From contig JADGRG010000079.1 of assembly GCA_017881145.1 (NCBI GenBank), positions 1 to 5,276 of the forward strand: DNA of 5,276 bases, read 5' to 3'. The DNA is from Sandaracinaceae bacterium (GTDB taxonomy: Bacteria > Myxococcota_A > Polyangia > Polyangiales > JAFGIB01). Position 1 is the stretch's first letter, and each line of letters begins with the position of its first letter. The translations under genes were made by a program, and so were the position numbers. Positions 1-5,276 of this stretch are shown here, one piece after another. The notes beneath the pieces were generated by a model. It was not told the DNA's origin and did not search any database. It saw only the letters and a list, made by a program, of their open reading frames with translations.

Positions 1-226
1 CGACGGCGCCCTCTTGGTCGGCTTCGGCATCGGGACTACGCGCCGAGCTCTTGGGCGCTTGCGACGGCACCTGCGCAATGACGGCAGGTGGTGCAGCCAC
101 CACTGCAGGCAGTGCTGCAAGCGGTGCTCCGGGTGGCGCGGCCAGCGGAGCAGCGACGCGGGCGCCATGCGCGGCACGTGCGCTGGGTCGCTTGGGTGGT
201 CGCGGCTGTGTCGGGTGGTTGCCCAC
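1..226 (-). CDS. Possible Pro/Ala-rich protein, N-terminal part, runs off left edge
   Basis: This is an open minus-strand frame with no stop from about 285 to the window edge. From a GTG at 226 it gives 75 residues; an alternative GTG lies at 256. Neither has a visible Shine-Dalgarno sequence. The protein is basic and Pro-rich at the start (NHPTQPRPPKRPSAR), then an Ala/Pro stretch (residues about 24-58), then a short acidic patch (PDAEADQE). That composition fits a disordered linker or periplasm-spanning region, and no family can be recognised. It would lie about 55 bp downstream of the NTF2-like gene on the same strand, so it could be a third gene of that operon. Against it: competing frames here are also open, and Ala/Pro codons by themselves create long open frames in GC-rich DNA. 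Confidence is low without the sequence to the left. Confidence 0.35.
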   Translation of the reverse strand, partial: MGNHPTQPRPPKRPSARAAHGARVAAPLAAPPGAPLAALPAVVAAPPAVIAQVPSQAPKSSARSPDAEADQEGAV

Positions 227-253
227 GAGCCAAAGTCTATAGGGAAAACTTGG

Positions 254-266
254 CACTTGCGAAGTG
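254..266 (-). terminator. Weak possible terminator hairpin after the NTF2-like gene
   Basis: A perfect 5-bp stem (CACTT / AAGTG, loop CGC) lies 15 bp past the stop codon at 282. On the minus strand it is followed after five bases by TTTT (245-248). The stem is short and half A/T, and the T-run is brief, so it may be chance. If it is real, it would end the leftward operon and rule out the GTG at 256 as the start of the next frame. Confidence 0.2.
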
Positions 267-281
267 AGTGCAGAGTGTCTG

Positions 282-1268
282 TCACTCGCTCACGCGGCCC
301 TGTGCGACGGGGAGAGCAACCGACGCGGGCGCCGAGCTCAGTGCAGCGCGTGGCCCAGCCGGCGGAGCCGTTCCGGCCTCGGCGAGCGGGACAGGCTCGT
401 CCAGCAACTGCAGCTCGGAAGCAAAGATCTCGCCGCCCGAAAGCACGAAGAGGTTGCGACCGCGCACGGGCTTGGCCAGGCGAGCATCCATGTAGCGCCA
501 GCTCACGGTGGTTTGCCCCGACGCATCCGGCGGCAGCCACGCGTCGAGCTCGAGCGCGAGCCACGGCGTCGTCGCGAAGGCTTCGGCGAGCCACGCCTGC
601 ACACGCTCGCGTCCCTCGTGGCGCTGCGGATTGCCATCCTGGGTGCGAGTGAAGGGCTCGATGAGCACGGCTTGCTCGGAGAAGAGCGCTGCCACCGCAA
701 GTGCGTCGCCGCGGTTCCAGTGGGCTGCGTAACGACGGATGATCTCGTCGTCACGCAGCGGCGCCTCCGGCATCCGCTGATAAGTGAAGCGCACGTCGAA
801 GCCGCGACACCAGGGCGAGCTGAAGCGCACCTCCTCGACGGAGTCGCCCGACATGCGCAAGACGCCCCGCTCGGCGCGCATCGCGGGTGCCCCGCACTCG
901 ACCTTGCCGGGCACGCTGACGACCGCCTCCGGCGCGAACGTCCATTCGGCGGCGGGCGCTGGCGCAACGGTCCAGACCTCCGTCGACACACAGGTTGGCG
1001 CGGCCAGGCTGGTGTCGTAGGTGAAGCGCAACGTGCTGCCCCGCACCTCGGAGCGCAGCGTCCGCTCGAAGCCCACCTTGCCGAGGTCGAGCGGCCCGTC
1101 CACGCAGCGCGCGGAAACCCAAACGAAGCGGGCATGGTCGAAAGCAGCGATTCCCGCCGTTGCAGCCCTCGGCGTGCGCGCTTGTGGCGTTGCGCTGCAC
1201 GCTTGCGCCAACCATGCGACGTGCAGAGCACAGACCAAGACCGAGTGCCACGATCGCATCGGGCGCAT
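282..1268 (-). CDS. Exported protein (possible lipoprotein) with C-terminal NTF2/SnoaL-like domain
   Basis: The product is 328 aa. Residues 1-24 form a signal peptide: basic start (MRPMR), hydrophobic core, then LAQAC. Cys24 could be lipidated, but Ala at -3 and Gln at -2 make a poor lipobox, so cleavage by signal peptidase I just after it is also possible. Residues about 41-165 are an unrecognised, beta-rich-looking domain with four cysteines (55, 93, 125, 154), enough for two disulfides. Residues about 172-290 resemble the NTF2-like/SnoaL fold: a helix with RYAAHWNRGDALAVAALF, then 'VLIEPF', a second helix with 'RERVQAWLAEAF', and closing strands with 'TTVSWRY' and 'GGEIFASELQLLDE'. Such domains may bind small ligands or be enzymes, and no catalytic residues can be assigned here. 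An Ala/Pro-rich tail (291-328) follows. The start is only 29 bp after the acyltransferase stop, suggesting co-transcription. Met4 (1259) is an alternative start; neither start has a clear ribosome binding site. Confidence 0.8.
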   Translation of the reverse strand: MRPMRSWHSVLVCALHVAWLAQACSATPQARTPRAATAGIAAFDHARFVWVSARCVDGPLDLGKVGFERTLRSEVRGSTLRFTYDTSLAAPTCVSTEVWTVAPAPAAEWTFAPEAVVSVPGKVECGAPAMRAERGVLRMSGDSVEEVRFSSPWCRGFDVRFTYQRMPEAPLRDDEIIRRYAAHWNRGDALAVAALFSEQAVLIEPFTRTQDGNPQRHEGRERVQAWLAEAFATTPWLALELDAWLPPDASGQTTVSWRYMDARLAKPVRGRNLFVLSGGEIFASELQLLDEPVPLAEAGTAPPAGPRAALSSAPASVALPVAQGRVSE

Positions 1269-1297
1269 ACTACAACGCCATCGAGCGTTGCGCCGCG

Positions 1298-2233
1298 CTA
1301 CCAGAAGATGGCGGTCCGCTCTTTCAAGCCGCGGTTCACCATGCTCTGGATGGTCTGCTGCACCACCCAGACCTTCTCCTCGATAACCGAGTCCTCGTCG
1401 TCGGGGTCGCCGGTGAAATGCAAGGGCTCGCCGAAGTAGATCCGATACTTGGTGGGCAGCGGCGAGAGCATGCCCACGAAGAGCTGCGGAATGATCGGCA
1501 GTGAAGGCAGCCCCAGCAGCTTCGCCAGCGGCTTCAGATCGGCGACCGATGGGTATTGTTCTTCGGCGCCGATGATCGCCACCGGCACGATGGGCGCGTT
1601 CGATTCCAGCGCCAGACGCATGAAACCTGCACCGAAGGGCGCGAGCTTGTAGCGGTCACGGAAGGGTTTGGAGATGCCCTTGACGCCCTCGGGGAAGACC
1701 ACCAGCGCTTCTTCCTTTTCGAGCAAGTACCGAGCGTTCTCCGGTGTGCCGAGGACTTGCCCGACGCGCGGAAACCACACCGACAGAAACGGCAGGGTCG
1801 ACACGAAGCGCTCCACCATCGCGCGCGGCAGTCGGGGTCGCTCGCTGTCCAGCACCATCGACATCGCCACCACGACACCATCCAGCGGGACCTGACCGGA
1901 GTGGTTGCCGGCGATCAGCACGCGACCGTCGGGGATGTTCTCGATGCCGTGCACCTCGGTGCGAAACCAGTAACGATGCAGGTGGACCAGCACCGCGACC
2001 GAGAGCCGCAGAGTGTCGACGTCGAGCCCAAAGGGGTCGATGCCCACTTCGTTGACGGTGCGAATCGGCAGCGTCCTACTGATCGCCTCATCGATATCCT
2101 GATGCGTGACGTGGCTGGAGAAGGCACTGACCTTGTCGGTGAGCGCCTTGAAGACCGCGCTGGCCCAACTTTCATCGCCGCTGGCTCCCAACCCTGCGGA
2201 CCCGATGCGCGGAATGCGACGCCGATCCTCCAT
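1298..2233 (-). CDS. PlsC-like lysophospholipid/glycerol acyltransferase
   Basis: The product is 311 aa and belongs to the glycerolipid acyltransferase superfamily (PlsC type), which transfers a fatty acyl group to a lipid hydroxyl at the inner membrane face. Visible motifs: the catalytic block AGNHSGQVPLDG (His111, Asp118), a motif II-like region FPRVGQVLGTPENA (154-167), the FPEGVKG block (180-186) and the motif IV region 'PIVPVAIIGAEEQYP' (214-228). The His-to-Asp spacing is H-X6-D, not the classical H-X4-D. This spacing, with the 'FGAGFMRLALE' and 'GAEEQYP' signatures, points to the MGAT/DGAT2-like branch of bacterial LPLATs rather than housekeeping PlsC. The acceptor therefore cannot be assigned. 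A short hydrophobic stretch (about 75-90) may help it dock on the membrane. The frame stays open upstream to an ATG at 2353, but that would overlap the divergent peptidase gene. The ATG at 2233 has a Shine-Dalgarno sequence and starts the protein-like part. It is the first gene of the leftward group. Confidence 0.9.
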   Translation of the reverse strand: MEDRRRIPRIGSAGLGASGDESWASAVFKALTDKVSAFSSHVTHQDIDEAISRTLPIRTVNEVGIDPFGLDVDTLRLSVAVLVHLHRYWFRTEVHGIENIPDGRVLIAGNHSGQVPLDGVVVAMSMVLDSERPRLPRAMVERFVSTLPFLSVWFPRVGQVLGTPENARYLLEKEEALVVFPEGVKGISKPFRDRYKLAPFGAGFMRLALESNAPIVPVAIIGAEEQYPSVADLKPLAKLLGLPSLPIIPQLFVGMLSPLPTKYRIYFGEPLHFTGDPDDEDSVIEEKVWVVQQTIQSMVNRGLKERTAIFW

Positions 2234-2337
2234 GCCGGCATCCTGCGCGAGCGTCTCCGCAGCGTCAACGGAAGCGCAGAGCGGCACGGTCACGCCGAAA
2301 AGTTGACCCGATCGCGCGCAAAGTGCTGGCTCTTCCC
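2234..2337. promoter_or_regulatory. Divergent intergenic region between acyltransferase and M23 peptidase
   Basis: This 104-bp region must hold the control elements of both divergent genes if the chosen starts are right. TTGACC (2303-2308, plus strand) resembles a -35 box, but no convincing -10 follows at 16-18 bp. On the minus strand TTGACG (2263-2268) is followed after 17 bp by a poor -10 that would overlap the ribosome binding site. No operator-like palindrome stands out. The promoters are therefore assumed from layout, not seen. Confidence 0.4.
2241..2245 (-). promoter_or_regulatory. Ribosome binding site deciding the acyltransferase start
   Basis: CAGGA on the minus strand lies 7 bases upstream of the ATG at 2233. 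No comparable site precedes the longer-frame ATG at 2353. This supports the 311-aa start and leaves a 104-bp divergent intergenic region (2234-2337) instead of overlapping genes. Confidence 0.65.
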
Positions 2338-3210
2338 ATGTCACGAGTGTCACTGCGCTCCGCGCTGCTCTCTACCCTTCTGTGTTTGGTCTGTGGTCGC
2401 GGGGTCGCCGAGCCCAGCGCGGGCACGCCTGCGCTCACCAGCAACGCCGTACAGGGAGCCGCGCAGTCGGTCGCCAGGCTCGAGCTCGACGCGTCAGGCA
2501 AACCGGCCTTTCTGGCGCGCTTCAGCGATGGACCACGACGAGTGCCGGTGGCCCGCGGTGCGGCCAAGGCACGTGCCGAACGTTTGGGTCTGGGCGGCCA
2601 TGAAGCGGCGCGTCACATGCTCTGGACCCGACCCGATCCCGAGTTGCTGGCAGAGGTCCGCGGCGAGGTGCAGAAGAAGCTGCTCTGGCCCGTGATCGGC
2701 GGGACCTGGGGCCGCGGCTTCGGCTACACGCGCACGTTGCGCCCAGAGCTGCCGCACAACGGCGTCGACATCGGCGCAAAGCAGGGCGACGTGGTGCGCG
2801 CCGTGGCCGATGGCTTGGTCGTCTACTCCGACAACGGCCTGCTCGGCTATGGCAACTGCGTGATGATCCTGCACCCGAACGGCTGGCTCTCGCTCTACGC
2901 GCACACCCAGCGCACCACGGTGCAGCCCGGCTGGCGCGTGAAGCGTGGCGAGCGCATCGCACTGGTCGGCAAGACCGGCTACGCATGGGGCCCGCACCTG
3001 CACTTCGAGCTGCGAGACAACGGCAAGCTGCGCGACCCAGCGCCGCTCTTCACCGGACAGCGCTCGCCAGAAATCAACGGGCCGCAGGTCGTCCTCGAGC
3101 CCGACCAAGCGCCCTCGGAGAACGTTGCTGGCGACGGCCGACGAGCCGGGCACGCGCAGCCACGCTGCACGGCCGGACGGCGGAAATGTGCCGCATTGCC
3201 TACACGCTGA
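2338..3210 (+). CDS. Secreted M23 family (LytM-like) zinc metallopeptidase
   Basis: The product is 290 aa from the ATG at 2338, or 295 from a GTG at 2323; neither has a clear ribosome binding site. Residues 1-24 form a typical signal peptide (two Arg, Leu-rich core, 'GRGVA' before 'EPS'), so it acts in the periplasm or outside. The M23 domain covers residues about 117-238, from 'WPVIGGTWGRGFGY' to 'DPAPLF'. All hallmark residues are present: His140 and Asp144 in 'HNGVDIGA' and His222 in 'HLHFEL' as zinc ligands, with His189 ('YAHT') and His220 as the catalytic histidines. M23 enzymes with this set usually cut peptide cross-links in peptidoglycan, so this one is probably an active endopeptidase rather than a degenerate activator. 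Residues 25-116 have no coiled coil, unlike EnvC. The last 20 or so residues are Arg-rich and look poorly conserved. The next gene starts 77 bp downstream on the same strand but seems to have its own promoter. Confidence 0.92.
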   Translation: MSRVSLRSALLSTLLCLVCGRGVAEPSAGTPALTSNAVQGAAQSVARLELDASGKPAFLARFSDGPRRVPVARGAAKARAERLGLGGHEAARHMLWTRPDPELLAEVRGEVQKKLLWPVIGGTWGRGFGYTRTLRPELPHNGVDIGAKQGDVVRAVADGLVVYSDNGLLGYGNCVMILHPNGWLSLYAHTQRTTVQPGWRVKRGERIALVGKTGYAWGPHLHFELRDNGKLRDPAPLFTGQRSPEINGPQVVLEPDQAPSENVAGDGRRAGHAQPRCTAGRRKCAALPTR

Positions 3211-3222
3211 CGATCGGAGCAA

Positions 3223-3252
3223 GAGACACGGCTAGGCCTGGCGGGATATCAT
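3223..3252 (+). promoter_or_regulatory. Candidate sigma70-type promoter for the large lipoprotein gene
   Basis: GAGACA (3223-3228, 4/6 match to the -35 consensus) is separated by 18 bp from TATCAT (3247-3252, 5/6 match to the -10). Transcription would start near 3259, giving a leader of about 29 bases that holds the hairpin at 3262-3275 and the ribosome binding site. Matches like this can occur by chance, and myxobacterial promoters often depart from the E. coli consensus. Confidence 0.3.
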
Positions 3253-3261
3253 CCGGCCGCC

Positions 3262-3275
3262 GACGCAGGGGCGTC
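3262..3275 (+). promoter_or_regulatory. Small hairpin directly before the Shine-Dalgarno sequence
   Basis: A perfect 5-bp GC-rich stem (GACGC / GCGTC) with loop AGGG ends one base before the AGGAGG ribosome binding site. It could stack against the site and protect or modulate ribosome entry. A second potential pairing just upstream (GGCGG 3240-3244 with CCGCC 3257-3261) adjoins it. The structure is seen in the sequence; the role is inferred. Confidence 0.3.
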
Positions 3276-3281
3276 AGGAGG
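3276..3281 (+). promoter_or_regulatory. Strong Shine-Dalgarno sequence (AGGAGG) of the large lipoprotein gene
   Basis: AGGAGG lies six bases before the ATG at 3288, an ideal match and spacing and the best ribosome binding site in the window. It fixes the start of the large lipoprotein gene, even though that start lies unusually far upstream of the lipobox. Confidence 0.85.
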
Positions 3282-3287
3282 ATAGCC

Positions 3288-5276
3288 ATGTCGCTTAGTT
3301 ACACGTCCACCGAGCAGTTGGTTGCATACCCGCGGAGCACTTGGTTGCTTACGCGCGGCGCAGTTGGTTGCGTACCCGCAGAGCAGCCTTCGGCTCTCCG
3401 CGGCGCCTCTCCGCTCTGGCTCTCGGCGTACGCACTGCTCAGCATTGCCGGCGCAGCCGTTGCGCTCGCTGGCTGCAACATCTTTTCTACGACCTGCAGC
3501 GGAAGCGATCGCACCTGTCTGAACGGCGGGCTCAGCCGCTCGGGTGACGCCTGCATCCGTGACGGCGAATGTGCCGTGGGGCTCGCCTGCACCAAGAGCG
3601 TCTGCCAATACACGGCGTCCTCGAAGGAGGGCGCGGCGTGCATCGCGACGGCGGAGTGCGCAGCCGGGCTCTACTGCACCTCGCAGCTCACCTGCGCGAA
3701 GATCAGCGACAACCCACAGCCGGTCGGAGGCTCGTGCGGTGGTGCAGTCGATTGCCAAAAGGGCCTCGCTTGCGACATCGACGTGACCACGCTCTTCACC
3801 GCAGGCCCCTTTGGTCAGCTCAGCGACGAGTGCAAGACCATGGTGAGCAGCGGCGAAGCCCTGCCCGACTCCTGCAAGCTGCCCAAGAAGTGCGTGCAGC
3901 GCGGCACCAAGGACTCGGGCGCAGCCTGCAAGAGCTCCGCCGAGTGCGTGGCCGGCTACTACTGTCAGGTGCCTCCGGCGGAGCTGAAGCTCGGTGATGC
4001 CCCGCTCTGCCAGGGCGGTGTACCGCTGCCGCTGGAGCTACTTTCGATTCCTGAGTGGAAGGGCCAGACCTGTCCGGCCGACGCGACCACGCCCACGGCC
4101 TACTTTGAAGTACCGCGCGCCGGCCAGACTCCGAACGACTTCTACCGCCTACCCTTCCCCAACGACGTCCGCAAGAAGGACGGCAAGATCGATCTCAGCA
4201 CGCACCCTGTCCCGCCCGCCTCGCTCGGCGTGCCCATCGTTGAGCGCTTCCTGAAGGCCGCCGGTGATTCCTCGACCGGCTTCTCGACCAACCCCGTCAT
4301 GTTCTTCCGGTTCTCGGAGGCCTTCGAAGGCCAGTCCGGCACCAGCGTGCGGATCGTGGACATCACGCCTTCGTCGCCCGAATACAACCGCCTGGCCAGC
4401 ATCGAGTGGGCGCCGACCGGCGCGACCAGCCACTACATCTGCGACAACTGGTTAGCGTTCCGCCGACCGCTCGGCACGCCACTGCGTGGTGGGACAACCT
4501 ACGCAGCCATCCTGACCACGGCGATCAAGCCGAAGAACGGAGGCGGGACCTTCGCGCGCAGCCCAGACTTCGACGCCATGTTGGCCGACCAGAGGCCGGA
4601 CGATGTCGACCTGGCAGCTGCCTACAACACTTACGCGCCGCTGCGCACCTGGCTCAGCGACACCAACACCTCTCCCGCCGAGCTCTTGAACGCTGCGGTG
4701 TTCACCACACTCGACCCGGAGAGCCTCTTGCCCGCACTGCATGACGCTGTCGCCAAGAATGTCGCTCCGCAGCTCAAAGAGATGGTTGTCTGCGACACCG
4801 GCGTCACACCGCCGTCGGGCTGCACGGATGCCACCAAGCGCGGCGAGTGCCACGCGACCAACACGACCTACTGGGAGATCTTCGGCAAGGTTTCGTTGCC
4901 GATCTTCCAGCAAGGCACGGCGCCTTACGAGAAGCCCGAGGATGGCGGCGCTATCGGCACGGATGGCGCCGGCAACGCAGTGGTGCAGAACCACCTCGAC
5001 GTGTGCTTCGCGCTCACCGTGCCCAAGACGCCAGCCCCCACCGGCGGCTTTCCGGTCGTAATCTACGCCCACGGTACCGGCGGCAGCTTCACTAGCGAGA
5101 CGGGCCCCGGCAGCCTCGCCAACGACGTCGCCACGGGTCCGACTCCGGGCGTGCTCCTCGCCATTGACATGCCCGAGCACGGCAATCGTCGCGGCAGCTC
5201 CACTCGGCCGCCCGAGGATCTCTTCTACAACTTCCTCAACCCGGAAGCGACGCGCGGCAACGTGCTGCAAGGCTCG
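3288..5276 (+). CDS. Large Cys-rich lipoprotein with lipase-like alpha/beta-hydrolase region, 3' end cut by window
   Basis: All 663 codons visible are open. Residues 1-37 come largely from a tandem repeat and look unlike a normal protein start. Residues about 38-63 form a lipoprotein signal peptide (Arg38, hydrophobic core, AVALAGC) with a textbook lipobox, so Cys63 should be lipidated and the protein anchored at the outer membrane or surface. Next come four modules of the form G-x2-C-x5-C-x2-G-x2-C, with first cysteines at 89, 118, 150 and 214, of the kind seen in myxobacterial surface lipoproteins. Residues about 265-520 include 'FYRLPFPNDVRKKDGKIDL', similar to the N-terminal region of virulence-factor-type bacterial lipases. 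From about 525 an alpha/beta-hydrolase domain begins: 'GFPVVIYAHGTGGS' (587-600, probable oxyanion-hole HG), then 'GVLLAIDMPEHGNR' (621-634) and 'NFLNPEATRGNVLQ' (648-661). The nucleophile elbow (G-x-S-x-G) would lie beyond the window, so enzyme activity cannot be judged. A secreted esterase or lipase is the likeliest role; a non-catalytic surface protein is possible. Confidence 0.88.
   Translation, partial: MSLSYTSTEQLVAYPRSTWLLTRGAVGCVPAEQPSALRGASPLWLSAYALLSIAGAAVALAGCNIFSTTCSGSDRTCLNGGLSRSGDACIRDGECAVGLACTKSVCQYTASSKEGAACIATAECAAGLYCTSQLTCAKISDNPQPVGGSCGGAVDCQKGLACDIDVTTLFTAGPFGQLSDECKTMVSSGEALPDSCKLPKKCVQRGTKDSGAACKSSAECVAGYYCQVPPAELKLGDAPLCQGGVPLPLELLSIPEWKGQTCPADATTPTAYFEVPRAGQTPNDFYRLPFPNDVRKKDGKIDLSTHPVPPASLGVPIVERFLKAAGDSSTGFSTNPVMFFRFSEAFEGQSGTSVRIVDITPSSPEYNRLASIEWAPTGATSHYICDNWLAFRRPLGTPLRGGTTYAAILTTAIKPKNGGGTFARSPDFDAMLADQRPDDVDLAAAYNTYAPLRTWLSDTNTSPAELLNAAVFTTLDPESLLPALHDAVAKNVAPQLKEMVVCDTGVTPPSGCTDATKRGECHATNTTYWEIFGKVSLPIFQQGTAPYEKPEDGGAIGTDGAGNAVVQNHLDVCFALTVPKTPAPTGGFPVVIYAHGTGGSFTSETGPGSLANDVATGPTPGVLLAIDMPEHGNRRGSSTRPPEDLFYNFLNPEATRGNVLQGS
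3316..3384 (+). repeat. Three imperfect 23-bp tandem repeats inside the lipoprotein 5' coding region
   Basis: Units are at 3316-3338, 3339-3361 and 3362-3384. Each begins A(G/C)TTGGTTGC, has one variable base, then TAC(C/G)CGC and ends near GAGC or GCGC. Counted by eye, units 1 and 3 match at 21/23 bases, 1 and 2 at 19/23, and 2 and 3 at 18/23. The next 23 bases (from 3385) are only faintly similar. The unit length is not a multiple of three, so each copy is translated in a different frame and the protein itself shows no repeat. The total of 69 bp keeps the downstream frame. Confidence 0.88.
3376..3403 (+). repeat. Imperfect inverted repeat (hairpin) at the end of the tandem array
   Basis: The order is CCGC, a, GAG, c, AGCC, loop TTC, GGCT, CTC, c, GCGG. 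That gives 11 base pairs with one A/C mismatch and one bulged C. It overlaps the last bases of the third 23-bp unit and ends just before the signal-peptide core begins. Together the array and hairpin resemble a short inserted element, though no target-site duplication is evident. Confidence 0.45.

Noticed and set aside
61..140. Repeated GCAGC/TGCAG words near the left edge
   Set aside because: They are explained by runs of Ala and Pro codons in the minus-strand frame and have no regular unit length.
264..1439. Long plus-strand open frame (391 codons) over the NTF2-like gene and the acyltransferase end
   Set aside because: It is antisense to two protein-like genes, has an Arg/His/Ala-rich composition, no ribosome site and no domain. 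It is a GC-rich shadow frame.
2263..2331. TTGACC and TTGACG boxes as promoters for the divergent genes
   Set aside because: Neither has an acceptable -10 at the right distance, so the single hexamers are not enough to call promoters.
2234..2353. Longer acyltransferase start at 2353
   Set aside because: It would overlap the start of the divergent M23 gene, adds 40 residues not typical of the family, and lacks a ribosome site. The ATG at 2233 has one.
1556..2695. Plus-strand open frame of 379 codons spanning the acyltransferase and the start of the M23 gene
   Set aside because: It covers two well-supported genes in other frames and crosses their divergent intergenic region. The product is His/Arg-rich with no recognisable motif.
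3052..3210. Possible frameshift near the end of the M23 gene, because the tail is Arg-rich
   Set aside because: The catalytic domain is complete before the tail, and no other frame continues a recognisable M23 sequence.
3249..3758. Minus-strand frame of 169 codons with repeated 'YATNC'-like and 'CNQ' words
   Set aside because: The repeated words are only the reverse-strand reading of the 23-bp tandem array. The rest is antisense to the Cys-rich modules.
4452..5270. Minus-strand open frame of 272 codons
   Set aside because: It is antisense to the lipoprotein's lipase-like region, whose plus-strand frame shows clear hydrolase motifs. The minus frame shows none.

Overview
This window looks like chromosomal DNA from a high-GC, Gram-negative bacterium. 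The best guess is a myxobacterium (Myxococcota, perhaps Polyangia). Three things suggest this: GC-rich third codon positions, exported and lipid-anchored proteins made by most of the genes, and a very large lipoprotein with repeated Cys-rich modules of a type common in that group. The placement is inference; no rRNA or marker gene is present.

The layout is divergent around a short intergenic region (2234-2337). Leftward (minus strand) runs a PlsC-like acyltransferase (2233 to 1298). It is followed 29 bp later by a secreted protein or lipoprotein with a C-terminal NTF2/SnoaL-like domain (1268 to 282). A possible Pro/Ala-rich coding frame then runs off the left edge (226 to 1). Rightward (plus strand) runs a secreted M23 (LytM-type) zinc peptidase (2338-3210). 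After it comes a large lipoprotein gene that starts at 3288 behind a near-perfect Shine-Dalgarno sequence and stays open to the last base of the window. This last gene is the largest in the window (663 codons visible). It has no stop codon here, so a list restricted to closed ORFs would miss it. It encodes a lipobox, four Cys-rich modules, a middle region resembling the N-terminal part of bacterial virulence-factor-type lipases, and the start of an alpha/beta-hydrolase domain.

The theme is the cell envelope: phospholipid acylation, peptidoglycan cleavage and surface lipoproteins. No pathway linking all five genes can be shown from the sequence, and no mobile element, CRISPR array, RNA gene or defence system was seen.

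The most unusual structure is a 3 x 23-bp tandem repeat (3316-3384) plus an adjoining hairpin inside the first codons of the lipoprotein gene. Since 23 is not a multiple of three, each copy is read in a different frame. The three copies together preserve the frame, but gain or loss of one copy would truncate the protein. The repeat also pushes the lipoprotein signal peptide about 40 residues away from the start codon.
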